Shown piece after piece: positions 1 to 8,268 of a DNA stretch of 41,196 bases. The stretch spans positions 248,638 to 289,833 of the forward strand of contig NZ_KE384432.1 of NCBI RefSeq assembly GCF_000425665.1. The letters run 5' to 3'. Within the stretch, counting starts at the first letter, position 1. Each line of letters starts with the position of its first letter. The translations under genes were made by a program, and so were the position numbers. Below the pieces are notes generated by a model, which was not told where the DNA came from, made no database searches, and was given only the letters and a program-made list of their open reading frames with translations. This DNA is from Gemella cuniculi DSM 15828. Its GTDB lineage: Bacteria > Bacillota > Bacilli > Staphylococcales > Gemellaceae.

Positions 1-157
1 TATTTGCTAAGTACTCATCTACTTCTGTTTCTGTTGCTTTTGGGTTATCTTCTTGTTTGTTGGCCTCCCCTTCTTTATTTTGATCTCCTTTTTCTTCTGC
101 TGGACTATTTGCTAAGTACTCATCTACTTCTGTTTCTGTTGCTTTTGGGTTATCTTC
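1..157 (-). repeat. 105-bp coding tandem repeat
   Basis: Bases 1-52 are repeated exactly at 106-157, a period of 105 bp or 35 codons. The repeat encodes the acidic Lys/Glu/Asn-rich segment of the truncated surface protein and probably continues beyond the left edge. Confidence 0.9.
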
Positions 158-616
158 CTGTTGGTTAATTTCTATCTCTTCTATGTCATAAACTACTTCT
201 ACTTTCAATTTACTACCATTTATTATCGCAGTTTTTTCTAATCTTTTCTGAACTATTGCTGTATTAGGTAAAACTTTTCCATTTTTTATTTGATCTTTTA
301 TTGCTTCAAATTCAGATTTTGTTATTATTCTTTCTTTTTTTTGTCCTGCTTTCAAACTTTCTAAATGGTACGTAATTACTTTACTACTGTCTATAATAAT
401 TTTTACATTTACATTAGAGATATCTTTAATAGCTGTTATATTTACAACTGCTCCGCCGTTTTGCTCTTTTATAACTACTTGCACATCATTACTTACTTCT
501 ACCTCAATCTTTTCCTTTGCAGAAATTTCAATTTTTCCAATTTGCGATGCGCCGCTGAATACTAAAACCCCTGTTAAAACGCTACTTGTTACTTTTAATA
601 TTGCTTTATTCTTCAT
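1..616 (-). CDS. Surface protein, N-terminal part (C-terminus beyond the window edge)
   Basis: The frame is open from an ATG at 616 to the window edge, giving about 205 residues. AGAGGA lies about 11 bases upstream of the ATG. An ATG at 626 is out of frame and stops after six codons, so 616 is the start. Residues 1-30 are a signal peptide (short basic start, hydrophobic VLTGVLVFSGA, cleavage near ISA-KE). The next 110 or so residues match the N-terminal domain of the following gene almost segment by segment: EKIEVEV, KVITYH, LPNTA and VVYDIEE in the same order. After that comes an acidic tail of 35-residue repeats containing NPKATETEVDEYLAN, running off the edge. It is probably secreted. Its function is unknown, and whether it carries a sortase motif cannot be seen. 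Confidence 0.85.
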   Translation of the reverse strand, partial: MKNKAILKVTSSVLTGVLVFSGASQIGKIEISAKEKIEVEVSNDVQVVIKEQNGGAVVNITAIKDISNVNVKIIIDSSKVITYHLESLKAGQKKERIITKSEFEAIKDQIKNGKVLPNTAIVQKRLEKTAIINGSKLKVEVVYDIEEIEINQQEDNPKATETEVDEYLANSPAEEKGDQNKEGEANKQEDNPKATETEVDEYLAN

Positions 617-655
617 TCAATTTCATTTCCTCTCTATAATATTATTTATTTTAAG

Positions 656-677
656 GGGAGAGGTTAAAACCTCTCCC
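656..677 (-). terminator. Hairpin between the two surface-protein genes
   Basis: Ten-base perfect arms, GGGAGAGGTT at 656-665 and its complement at 668-677, lie just after the stop of the upstream gene (687). The following T-run on the minus strand is poor (CTTAAAATAA), so termination may be partial and lead into the gene at 616. Confidence 0.6.
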
Positions 678-686
678 ATTTTTAAA

Positions 687-3600
687 TTATTTTAATGCTG
701 TTTTTACTTTTTCTATAGCCTTTTGTAAAGTTTCAATTTGTGCATCTATCTCTTCTTTTGTTCCATTATTCGCTAACAATTGCTGTGCTTTTGCTTTTGC
801 TCTTCTCCAATTAGACTGTAATTCTGCAGTAGCATCTTTATAACTCTGTTCATTTTTTAAATCCTTATCCACTAATTTTTGTAGTTTTTCTTTTGAAGTT
901 TCTAGTGTATCTTCTGCTGGTTTTGTGGCAGTTTTTTCATTTTCACTAGGTACTGCTACTTCATTATTCGTATAAACTAAAGTTATTTCTTGATCGCTTG
1001 TACCAAATGTACCTGATAAAGCTTTGCTATCTTTTACCGTTATATTTTTATAACCCTCTACATTTTCTTTTTCAATATTGTATTCAAACCAAGAATAACC
1101 CGTTAACTTTTTATCGTCTTTTAGTTTTTTACCTTGTTCATCTTGATATTTAACAGTAATTGTACGTTTTTGTGCGGATTTAACATTACTAGTTTTTTCC
1201 ACTACCGCTGTTACTTTATGGCTTTCATCAAAATTCACTCCATCAGGTGCAAATATATAAGTGAATGTCATATCACTATCCAAACCATTAGGTAAAACTA
1301 TTTCTGCTTCTTGATATGTCCCATTTCCAGAAATACCATTCCCTAATTTTCCTATTACCATCATAGGATAGTCAGAAGCAGCTACTGTCCCCCCAGTTGT
1401 ATGTATTGGCCACTCCACTCCATTTTGATCAATTATTTTTACTTTCGTTACATTAGCTTTTAAATTAGTTCCATATAAATGTGCTACTGTTTTTTTACTA
1501 ACATTTCCTTTATCAGTTGTAGTTGTTGTCAAATCTGTACTACGATGTGCTTGATATGAACTTATCGTTACAAAGCTCAACACAGAATCTTGTTTATTTT
1601 TTCCTGCTGGTAATACTGTAATTACTCTACCATTTTCTCCACGTGCTTCTTCATAAGTGGTGGTTGCTTTTAAACCATTACCATCTGTAAATGTAAGATT
1701 AAATGATTTTGCTTCACTATCTTTATTTTCTGGTAACGTGATAGTTGCAATAATATCATCACCTACTTTTTCATAAGAAAATTTATCAGAAAGTACGTTA
1801 TCCTTTGTTGCAGTAAGTGGATTTAACACTTTTATTTTCACATTTTTATCTGTTAAGTTTTTCCCTTTAATAGTAACTTTGACTGTTCCCCCAGTAGATT
1901 CCAATACTTTATTATCAATACTGTAATCTGTAATCACAGGTTTTTGCTGTTGAAGATCTGGTAATGTAGGTTTATCATTAGGTTGGCTTGGGTTCTCTTT
2001 AGGCGGAGTTGGCTCATTTGGCTGAGCTGGTTTATCAGTATCCCCTTCTTTATTATCAGGAGTTTCTGGTTTTGACGGTTTATCTTCAGTTATTCCTTTT
2101 GCATTAGCAACAATCTCTTTTACTTTTTCAATAGTTGTCGCTTTCGTTATTTGTGGAATTAATTCTAATTTTCCTAACGAAGTTAATACATTTCTAGCTT
2201 TTACCTTTTCACTACCTAGTAGTGCATTATAAGTTGCTTCTTTTAATGAAGCTATCGCTTCTTCTAATTGTTCTTTAGTCGCATCTTTATTAGCAAGTAC
2301 TTGTTCTGCTTTAGTTCTAACATTAATCCAGTTATTATTTGCTGGTTGATTCCCTGCATTAGGTATATACCCTTCTTCTGATCTAATATCTCTTTTAATT
2401 AATGCTTCTAAATTATTTCTTAATTCCTTATTTTCGTCTATTTTATTTTCTTCTTTTTTATTAATTTTTAGTTTAATATTATTTATACTCCAAGCATACT
2501 CTTCAAATCCTAGTTTTAGATTAACGGATATCTCTTTTCCGTTATTTTTTTCTAAAAACTTATCTGTAAATGAAAAGTCAAAATTAGATGTTTGAGGATT
2601 ATAAATTGCACTTACTCCATCTACATTTGTTTTTACATTAGCAAAGAAATTAATAGTTTCTTCGCTTTCTAATGCTTTTGCTAGCTTATTACCTATTTCA
2701 TTTATGCCCTTAAATGGATTTGAAATAGATACATTTTTTGAAGTTACCTCCACTTCTTTTCCATAATTAATTCTTTGACCATCAAATTTTATACTTCCAC
2801 CTTCTTCATTAATCATTTTAAGAATACGTGGGACTATATAATCAATAACTTTTGAATAATCACTTATGTGATTTCCACCCAAAACTAATTCTTTGATATT
2901 TTTTAAACCTGCAATAGCTGAAATATCAGAAACATTGTTACTACCTATTGATAACATTTCTAATTTAGGCATATTAGCAACAACAGAAATATCACTTATT
3001 CCTCCACTAATAGTTGGATGAGTTTCGTCTCCAGTTTGATCATTATTATTGTGTAGGTCTAAATGTTTTAAATTAACTAAATCTTTCAATGCACTTATAT
3101 CTGTTAATTTATTTGCATATAAATCTAAGTACTCTAGATTCGTTAAATTAGCTAATGGCTCAACGTTTGTTATTCTGTTTCTAAACAAACTTAAATGTTT
3201 TAAATTATTCAGATTAGTTAATGGTGTTAAATCTGTTATCTCATTTTCTCCAAGTTCAAGATATTCCAAATTAATAGCTTTCTCTAAACCACTAATATTT
3301 TTGATACCACGAGTTTGAATAAATTTAAAATCTGGTGTCCCTTTTAATGATGTACTTTCTAATATTGGTTTATCTGCCTTATCTCTAAGTTTTATTGTTT
3401 TCAAACTCTCTATTTCTTTTTTTGTTATTTTTTGATTATCCGCTCTTGATGGATCTATATTTTTATTAATCAATTTTTTCAATAATGGATCGCTTACTAT
3501 AACCTCTTCATCTTGATTATTATTTTCAGGATTATTTGGTTGTTCCATTGGTGGAGTTGGTTTGTTTGGCAATGTTGGATTATCATTTCCTTTGTTTCCA

Positions 3601-4184
3601 GGTTGCTGCGGTTGAATTTTTCCATCTTGATTATCTTTTGGTCTTTTTTCTACTTTCCCACTTCCCTTATCATTTGGATTTTGTGGTTGAACTTCTTCTC
3701 CCTGCTTATTTCCTTTCTTTGGCTTATTTGGCATAACTTCATTTTCTTCTACATCATATGCCACTTGAACCTTTATTTTTCTTCCCTCTGACTCCATTGC
3801 CTTTTCTAAATTTTTTCTCACAACTGCTGTGTTTGGCAATATCTTTTTATTATTTTCTTTATCTCTTATTTTCTCTAGTTGCTCTTTTGTTATTACTTTT
3901 TTATCTTTTTGCCTGGCTCTCAAGCTATCTATGTGATATGTTATTACTTTTGTTCCATCTATTGTTATTTTCACATCTGCATTACTTATATCTTTTGTCG
4001 CTACTAACTCTACTACTGCTCCTCCTTTATCTTCTCTTATTGTTATTTGAATATCTTTATTTACTTCTACTTCTATCTTTTCTTTTGCCTGTATTTCTAT
4101 TTTCCCAAGCTGTGATGCTCCTGTTAGTACTAATATTCCACTTAGTACTCCACTTGTTACTTTTAATATTGTTTGTTTTTTCAT
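687..4184 (-). CDS. Internalin-like leucine-rich-repeat surface protein with MucBP-like domain
   Basis: The protein is 1165 residues from the ATG at 4184, which has GGAG six bases upstream; a TTG at 4196 overlaps that ribosome site and is unlikely. A signal peptide covers about residues 1-33. Residues 34-148 form the domain shared with the gene at 1-616. Residues 150-225 are a Pro/Gln/Asn/Lys-rich spacer. About 292-445 hold roughly six 22-residue leucine-rich repeats of internalin type (LEYLELGENEITDLTPL, LEYLDLYANKLTDISAL). Two helical FIVAR-like segments follow, one mid-protein and one at the C-terminus, each starting LxxLIxxDxxxE. A MucBP-like segment (TITVKYQDEQGKKL to ITLVYTNN) lies near residue 1040-1090. 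The protein ends in ALK with no LPXTG and no membrane helix, so its attachment is unclear. An adhesin role is inferred from the domains. Confidence 0.85.
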   Translation of the reverse strand: MKKQTILKVTSGVLSGILVLTGASQLGKIEIQAKEKIEVEVNKDIQITIREDKGGAVVELVATKDISNADVKITIDGTKVITYHIDSLRARQKDKKVITKEQLEKIRDKENNKKILPNTAVVRKNLEKAMESEGRKIKVQVAYDVEENEVMPNKPKKGNKQGEEVQPQNPNDKGSGKVEKRPKDNQDGKIQPQQPGNKGNDNPTLPNKPTPPMEQPNNPENNNQDEEVIVSDPLLKKLINKNIDPSRADNQKITKKEIESLKTIKLRDKADKPILESTSLKGTPDFKFIQTRGIKNISGLEKAINLEYLELGENEITDLTPLTNLNNLKHLSLFRNRITNVEPLANLTNLEYLDLYANKLTDISALKDLVNLKHLDLHNNNDQTGDETHPTISGGISDISVVANMPKLEMLSIGSNNVSDISAIAGLKNIKELVLGGNHISDYSKVIDYIVPRILKMINEEGGSIKFDGQRINYGKEVEVTSKNVSISNPFKGINEIGNKLAKALESEETINFFANVKTNVDGVSAIYNPQTSNFDFSFTDKFLEKNNGKEISVNLKLGFEEYAWSINNIKLKINKKEENKIDENKELRNNLEALIKRDIRSEEGYIPNAGNQPANNNWINVRTKAEQVLANKDATKEQLEEAIASLKEATYNALLGSEKVKARNVLTSLGKLELIPQITKATTIEKVKEIVANAKGITEDKPSKPETPDNKEGDTDKPAQPNEPTPPKENPSQPNDKPTLPDLQQQKPVITDYSIDNKVLESTGGTVKVTIKGKNLTDKNVKIKVLNPLTATKDNVLSDKFSYEKVGDDIIATITLPENKDSEAKSFNLTFTDGNGLKATTTYEEARGENGRVITVLPAGKNKQDSVLSFVTISSYQAHRSTDLTTTTTDKGNVSKKTVAHLYGTNLKANVTKVKIIDQNGVEWPIHTTGGTVAASDYPMMVIGKLGNGISGNGTYQEAEIVLPNGLDSDMTFTYIFAPDGVNFDESHKVTAVVEKTSNVKSAQKRTITVKYQDEQGKKLKDDKKLTGYSWFEYNIEKENVEGYKNITVKDSKALSGTFGTSDQEITLVYTNNEVAVPSENEKTATKPAEDTLETSKEKLQKLVDKDLKNEQSYKDATAELQSNWRRAKAKAQQLLANNGTKEEIDAQIETLQKAIEKVKTALK

Positions 4185-4243
4185 TTTCTTCTCCAAATAT
4201 ATTTTTATAAAAATATTTTTAATAATCCTGATAATCCGATCTC

Positions 4244-4276
4244 TTATTTTAAGTACCGGACTTTCTTTTCTTCCAT
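4244..4276 (-). CDS. Possible 10-residue leader peptide
   Basis: ATG at 4276 has a strong GAGGGG five bases upstream and encodes MEEKKVRYLK followed by TAA. It lies about 60 bases before the LRR gene start. The strong ribosome site on so short a frame is the only evidence; it could be chance, or a leader that affects expression of the LRR gene. Confidence 0.3.
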   Translation of the reverse strand: MEEKKVRYLK

Positions 4277-4297
4277 ATTTATCCCCTCACTACTTTT

Positions 4298-4325
4298 GTT
4301 ATATTATTACATTTTTATGATACAA
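4298..4325 (-). promoter_or_regulatory. Possible promoter of the LRR gene
   Basis: On the minus strand, TTGTAT (4320-4325) and TATAAC (4298-4303) are 16 bases apart, upstream of the leader ORF. The -35 match is weak (3 of 6). Confidence 0.35.
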
Positions 4326-4513
4326 TAAAACATTTACATTTTCAATGTTTTTCAGCACATTGTAATAATTAGAACAAAAAAAAATAAATATAATATTTTT
4401 ATTTTAGTTATGTATCTTGTTGATATATTATAGATTAAAACTAAATATAATTATATAATTTATATAATTATAAAAATAAAAAATTTTAACTTATTAATTT
4501 TAAATTGATAAAA

Positions 4514-4559
4514 AATGAGAATAATAATTTATAGAAAAACATAAATTATTATTCTCATT
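4514..4559 (-). terminator. Terminator of the GAPDH gene
   Basis: Perfect 19-base arms (4514-4532 and 4541-4559) enclose an 8-base loop. They are followed on the minus strand by TTTTTT and start 17 bases after the GAPDH stop. Confidence 0.9.
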
Positions 4560-4575
4560 CCAACTATCTTTATTT

Positions 4576-5595
4576 TTACTTAACTAATTTTACAAAATGT
4601 TTCAATGTTCTAATTAATTGTGCTGTGTATGACATTTCATTATCATACCATGCTACAACTTTTACCAATTGTTTATCGCCTAATCCAATTACTTTAGTCT
4701 GAGTCGCATCAAACAAAGAACCATAATTCATTCCTACAATATCAGAAGAAACTATCTCATCTTCTGTGTAACCATAGGATTCATTAGCTGCTTTTTTCAT
4801 AACTGCATTAATTTCTTCTACAGTAACTTTTTTCTCAACATTTGCAAATAATTCTGTTAAAGACCCTGTTGGAACAGGTACTCGTTGTGCTGCACCATCT
4901 AATTTTCCATTAAGTTCTGGAATAACAAGACCTATAGCTTTTGCTGCACCAGTTGTATTCGGTACAATATTTTCTGCAGCAGCACGACCTCTTCTAAAAT
5001 CTCCTTTTTTATGTGAACCATCAAGTGTATGTTGATCTCCTGTATATCCATGAATTGTAGTCATCAACCCCTGAACAATCCCAAAATTATCATGTAATAC
5101 TTTTGCCATAGGTGCTAAGCAATTAGTTGTACATGATGCACCTGAAATTACAGTTTCATCACCAGTTAAAATTTCATGATTAACATTATAAACTATAGTT
5201 TTAACATCTGAACCACCTGGAGCGGATAACAACACTTTTTTTGCCCCAGCTCTGATATGAGCATGTGCCTTTTCTCTGCTATTGAAGCGTCCACTACATT
5301 CTAATACAATATCAACTCCTAATTCTTTCCATGGTAAATTTTCTGGATCCGGCTCCCCAAACACCTTAATTTCTTTACCATTAACAATAAACGATCCTTC
5401 TCCTTCTTCCACAGTTCCAGGAAATGGACCTTGTGTTGTGTCATATTTTAATAAATATACTATCTGATTAATAGGTCTCATTCTTGATCTGTTGACTGCT
5501 ACAACCTCGATATCATCAGCATGCTGAGCTTGTATCTGTCTCAAAACCAATCTCCCAATTCGACCAAAACCATTAATAGCAACTTTTATTGTCAT
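4576..5595 (-). CDS. gap: Glyceraldehyde-3-phosphate dehydrogenase, probably NADP-preferring
   Basis: A 339-residue, full-length phosphorylating GAPDH. The N-terminal Rossmann motif is INGFGRIGR, the catalytic cysteine is C155 in SGASCTTNC, and H182 is in [10 protein letters not shown]; the C-terminus has WYDNEMSYT. Most of the sequence resembles streptococcal GAPDH. However, the loop after the second beta strand reads AVNRSRMRP, where NAD-type enzymes have IND(L/M): the ribose-binding Asp is replaced by Arg36, with Arg38 and Arg40 close by. The segment [11 protein letters not shown] also resembles Bacillus GapB (FNSKEKA) rather than the usual TGFF. From family knowledge, loss of that Asp plus added Arg favours NADP(H). 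A gluconeogenic or NADPH-generating role is inferred. The ribosome site is AGGGGG, eight bases before the ATG. Expression probably depends on the cre-containing promoter upstream. Confidence 0.93.
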   Translation of the reverse strand: MTIKVAINGFGRIGRLVLRQIQAQHADDIEVVAVNRSRMRPINQIVYLLKYDTTQGPFPGTVEEGEGSFIVNGKEIKVFGEPDPENLPWKELGVDIVLECSGRFNSREKAHAHIRAGAKKVLLSAPGGSDVKTIVYNVNHEILTGDETVISGASCTTNCLAPMAKVLHDNFGIVQGLMTTIHGYTGDQHTLDGSHKKGDFRRGRAAAENIVPNTTGAAKAIGLVIPELNGKLDGAAQRVPVPTGSLTELFANVEKKVTVEEINAVMKKAANESYGYTEDEIVSSDIVGMNYGSLFDATQTKVIGLGDKQLVKVVAWYDNEMSYTAQLIRTLKHFVKLVK

Positions 5596-5759
5596 GTGTT
5601 TTTCCCCCTGAAATTTATTTTACTTCCATAAGATAACCTATAAAATTTATTTTTTATAAATTCAAATGATTTATTCATAAAAGTAAAAATTTATGACAAA
5701 ATAAAACTTTTTAATTTTATATTTAAATTTGTAATGTACAAATCTATAAGTCACCTTAT

Positions 5760-5814
5760 AGTAAGCGTTTTAAACACTTAAACTCAGTATATCATATTAG
5801 AAAACGTTTTACAA
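5760..5814 (-). promoter_or_regulatory. GAPDH promoter with two cre-like operators
   Basis: On the minus strand, TTGTAA (5809-5814) and TATACT (5786-5791) are 17 bases apart. A palindromic cre-like box (5799-5812, AGAAAACGTTTTAC on plus) covers the -35 and spacer, matching TGWAARCGYTWWCW at 12 of 14 on the minus strand. A second box (5760-5773, TTAAAACGCTTACT on minus, 13 of 14) lies just past the expected start of transcription. CcpA repression is the natural reading. The transcript would have a leader of about 180 bases. Confidence 0.6.
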
Positions 5815-5970
5815 TATTTTTGTTTCAGATAAAAATTTATATATAATTCAAAATTATAAAATGAAACTTTATTAATTTTTTATTTTATTCAACATCACTA
5901 CATTTATTTTATTTAAAAAATATTTTAAAAAAATATTTTTTATTTTGATTTTTACTTTAATTATTTGATA
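5815..5970. other. AT-rich intergenic stretch between divergent genes
   Basis: Between the GAPDH promoter and the phosphatase promoter the sequence is almost pure A/T, with runs such as AAAATATTTTAAAAAAATAT. No open frame or recognisable element was seen. Confidence 0.5.
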
Positions 5971-5999
5971 TTGATTTTTTTATTTTTATGTCATATACT
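5971..5999 (+). promoter_or_regulatory. Promoter of the acid phosphatase gene
   Basis: TTGATT (5971-5976) and TATACT (5994-5999) are separated by 17 bases, 35 bases before the start codon. The string TATGTCATATA (5987-5997) overlaps the -10 and matches the CcpN box consensus as I remember it (TRTGHYATAYW). Confidence 0.55.
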
Positions 6000-6033
6000 T
6001 AAGATAGTGAAATCAAAAAGGAGATAATATGTT

Positions 6034-6888
6034 ATGAAAAATAAAAAAATAGTAGTTACACTTACATCGGCTTTGGCGTCACTAGTTATAGCCACAGGTT
6101 GCTCTCAAAAAGCCGAAAGTAATTCAAAGGAAGAAAATAAAAATTCAGACAACAAAGTCACTCTTTCTTATGATGAACTTCGCTCAAGAGAAAATACAAT
6201 GGGAACTCTATGGTATCAAAATGCAGCTGAAGTAGATGCATTATATCAACAAGGTTACAATATTGCCACTAATAAATTAAAAGAACACTTGAAAACACCT
6301 ACGAGTAAACCTTACTCTATTGTTCTTGACTTAGATGAAACTGTATTGAATAATATCCCTTATCAAGTTCAAAATATAAAAGATGGTACTGGATTTAATC
6401 CTGAAAATTGGGATAAATGGGTACAAAAAGCTGAAGCAAAACCTGTTGCAGGAGCCAAAGAATTTCTACAATTTGCTGATAAAAATAAAGTTCAAATTTA
6501 TTATATTTCTGATAGAACAGATTCACAAATTGATGCTACTATAAAAAATCTTAAAGAACAGGGTATTCCGGTTCAAGGAAGAGATCACTTAATGTTCAAA
6601 AAAGATGGCGATAAATCAAAAGAAGGACGTCGCCAAGAAGTTATGAAACATACAAACTTAATTCTTTTATTCGGAGATAATTTAGTAGACTTTGCCGATT
6701 TTTCTAAAACATCAGAAACTGATAGAACAAAAATGTTTGAAGAATTAAAAGCAGAATTTGGAGAAAAATTCATTATCTTCCCTAATCCTATGTATGGTTC
6801 TTGGGAATCAGCTGTATATAAAGGTGAGAAAAAAGATGCTAAAGGTCAATCTGAAGCAAGAATGAACGCACTTAAAGGATATAATTAA
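6034..6888 (+). CDS. Class C acid phosphatase / 5'-nucleotidase lipoprotein, e(P4) family
   Basis: 284 residues. The signal peptide ends in a lipobox (IATGC, Cys23), so the protein should be lipid-anchored outside the membrane. The HAD nucleophile motif is VLDLDETVLNN (D99 and D101). The remaining class C motifs are YYISDRT and FGDNLVDF. The family (Haemophilus e(P4), streptococcal and staphylococcal acid phosphatases) dephosphorylates nucleotides such as NMN and AMP so the nucleosides can be taken up. Length and motifs are normal. The start is supported by AAGGAG about 10 bases upstream. It stands alone: its own promoter lies upstream, and a strong hairpin follows that already contains the stop codon. 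Confidence 0.93.
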   Translation: MKNKKIVVTLTSALASLVIATGCSQKAESNSKEENKNSDNKVTLSYDELRSRENTMGTLWYQNAAEVDALYQQGYNIATNKLKEHLKTPTSKPYSIVLDLDETVLNNIPYQVQNIKDGTGFNPENWDKWVQKAEAKPVAGAKEFLQFADKNKVQIYYISDRTDSQIDATIKNLKEQGIPVQGRDHLMFKKDGDKSKEGRRQEVMKHTNLILLFGDNLVDFADFSKTSETDRTKMFEELKAEFGEKFIIFPNPMYGSWESAVYKGEKKDAKGQSEARMNALKGYN

Positions 6889-6937
6889 TAAAATATATGG
6901 GACTAGACTATAATCTAGTCCCATATATTTTATTAAT
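6884..6937 (+). terminator. Terminator of the acid phosphatase gene
   Basis: Perfect 24-base arms (6884-6907 and 6914-6937) with a six-base loop. The core is GGGACTAGA; the right arm carries a T-rich stretch. The structure is symmetric and could also work on the minus strand. Confidence 0.85.
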
Positions 6938-7145
6938 GCTACATTGTTTTTATTATCTTAGACACAATTTGAAATAATTAGGTAAAACTCTTACTTTATT
7001 GATGGTACTTTTTATTTTTGCTAATTTTTACGTATAATAAAGTCAAAATTAAAATCTTTATGCTCCATTAACACTTATCAAATAACTATTTTAGCACTGT
7101 TCGATAAGAAATAATTTAAAATACCATTTAATAAATAATTTCCTA
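6938..7145. other. Intergenic region before the Abi cassette
   Basis: About 200 AT-rich bases. No ORF with a ribosome site was found; only a weak CTTATC/GATAAG inverted pair near 7075-7105. It separates the phosphatase terminator from the cassette promoter. Confidence 0.5.
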
Positions 7146-7175
7146 TTGACAAAACTATAAAAATAATGATAAAAT
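7146..7175 (+). promoter_or_regulatory. Promoter of the small RNA / Abi cassette
   Basis: Consensus TTGACA (7146-7151) and TAAAAT (7170-7175) with an 18-base spacer. Transcription would begin near 7182, just before the folded RNA. It is one of the strongest promoters in the window. Confidence 0.75.
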
Positions 7176-7181
7176 GTATGC

Positions 7182-7259
7182 ATGAGTATAGCACCAGATT
7201 GTACTGCGGGCACTGGTAGCGCAGACACGGTTTACAGTTTTTTTGTATGCCGTGTTTTT
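7182..7259 (+). ncRNA. Pseudoknotted small RNA upstream of an AbiF-type gene
   Basis: Three helices can be drawn. CTGCG (7204-7208) pairs with CGCAG (7220-7224). Its loop contains CTGGT (7213-7217), complementary to ACCAG (7193-7197) upstream, which makes a pseudoknot. Immediately after comes ACACGG (7225-7230) pairing with CCGTGT (7250-7255), with an inner TACA/TGTA helix, followed by TTTTT: an intrinsic terminator ending the RNA before the Abi start. The local GC content is far above its surroundings. I recall an RNA motif catalogued upstream of abiF genes and expect this to be a member. The layout (promoter, pseudoknot RNA, leaky terminator, protein gene) also mirrors type III toxin-antitoxin loci such as ToxIN. 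Family membership was not checked. Confidence 0.7.
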
Positions 7260-7292
7260 GTTGTGTAATAAAAAAATAAAGGAGTTGAATAA

Positions 7293-8237
7293 ATGAACAA
7301 AAATTTTATGACTATTGAAGAACAAATTGATCTTCTAAAAAGCAGAAACTTAAAATTTAAAAATGAAGAAAAAGCCAAGCTGTTACTTATAAAAAATAAT
7401 TATTATAACTTAATTAATAACTATAGTAAGTTCCTATATACTAGTGATAATATTTACTTTGATGATGTATATTTTGAAGATATTGTGATAATTCACTATT
7501 TTGATAAAGAATTAAAAATTTTATTATTTAGCTACCTTATAGAGACAGAAAAAATATTAAAATCAATTTTAACATATGAATATGCAAAAGAGTATCAAGA
7601 AAATTATGCTTTTTTAAAATCAAAAAATTATGATAGAAAAAAGCAATCACAAGCATTTAATATTATCAGTGACTTTTCTAACATAATAAGTTTTCATAGT
7701 AATACGAAAAAGAATAAAGGAAAAAATGCTATAAAACATTATATTAATAATTACTCTAATATACCTATTTGGGTTTTAACAAATTTTCTAACTTTAGGTC
7801 AAGTAACATATTTTTATAATACATTAACACCGAAATTTAAATATAAAGTAGTTAGAAATCATATAAATCCAAACTTAACAAATGTTACTGGTAAGAAAAT
7901 AAAAATAGAAACCGAAATTTTTGAAGCAATTTTACAAAATATAAGACAATTAAGAAATGTAGTTGCACATAATAATCGACTAGTATACTTCAAATGCAAA
8001 AATAATATTAAGTATATTGATGGTCTACACGACACTGACAAACGAGCATCAAGACAATCAGTCTACAGTGTTATTGTATCTTTAAAATGTTTTTTAGATA
8101 AGCATCGTTACAAGCAATTTCACAACATCTTATGTAAAATAGTTGATAACTTTAAAGGAAATATAGAAAATGTAGAATATGCAGAAAAAGTTCTTAATTC
8201 TCTTGGCATACCTTCTAATATTAAGGAATTAAAATAA
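7293..8237 (+). CDS. Abi_2 (AbiD/AbiF-type) abortive-infection protein with HEPN motif
   Basis: 314 residues, normal for the family. Abi_2 hallmarks in order: an N-terminal EEQIDLLKSRNL with NNYYNL at 35-40, PIWVLTNFLTLGQ at 158-170, and RQLRNVVAHNNRL at 218-230. R221 and H226 form the HEPN RNase signature RxxxxH, so ribonuclease activity triggered by phage is the likely role. No signal peptide or membrane segment is seen, so it should be cytoplasmic. GGAG lies eight bases before the ATG. It follows the pseudoknot RNA within about 35 bases and probably depends on read-through of that RNA's terminator, so the RNA may hold the protein in check or guide it. Codon use is AT-rich like its neighbours. 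A toxin role is inferred, not shown. Confidence 0.88.
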   Translation: MNKNFMTIEEQIDLLKSRNLKFKNEEKAKLLLIKNNYYNLINNYSKFLYTSDNIYFDDVYFEDIVIIHYFDKELKILLFSYLIETEKILKSILTYEYAKEYQENYAFLKSKNYDRKKQSQAFNIISDFSNIISFHSNTKKNKGKNAIKHYINNYSNIPIWVLTNFLTLGQVTYFYNTLTPKFKYKVVRNHINPNLTNVTGKKIKIETEIFEAILQNIRQLRNVVAHNNRLVYFKCKNNIKYIDGLHDTDKRASRQSVYSVIVSLKCFLDKHRYKQFHNILCKIVDNFKGNIENVEYAEKVLNSLGIPSNIKELK

Positions 8238-8268
8238 GTGTAATATAGTGAGCAATCAAAAATTTACT

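Larger units (their letters stand above)
4185..4513. other. Intergenic region upstream of the LRR gene
   Basis: About 330 AT-rich bases. It holds a possible minus-strand promoter (4298-4325) and a possible 10-residue leader ORF (4244-4276), both listed separately. The stretch 4380-4513 shows nothing beyond low-complexity A/T. Confidence 0.6.

Noticed and set aside
1-157. CRISPR-like spacing of identical blocks
   Set aside because: The period is 105 bp, a multiple of three, and both repeat and spacer are one open protein frame.
3758-4210. 150-residue Leu-rich open frame on the plus strand
   Set aside because: It is antisense to the LRR gene's signal and N-terminal region; leucines come from the reverse of Lys/Glu codons and no ribosome site is present.
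7209-7224. tRNA-like string (CTGGTAGCGCAG) resembling a D-arm
   Set aside because: No acceptor, anticodon or T-arm can be drawn around it; the bases fit the pseudoknot and hairpin of the small RNA better.
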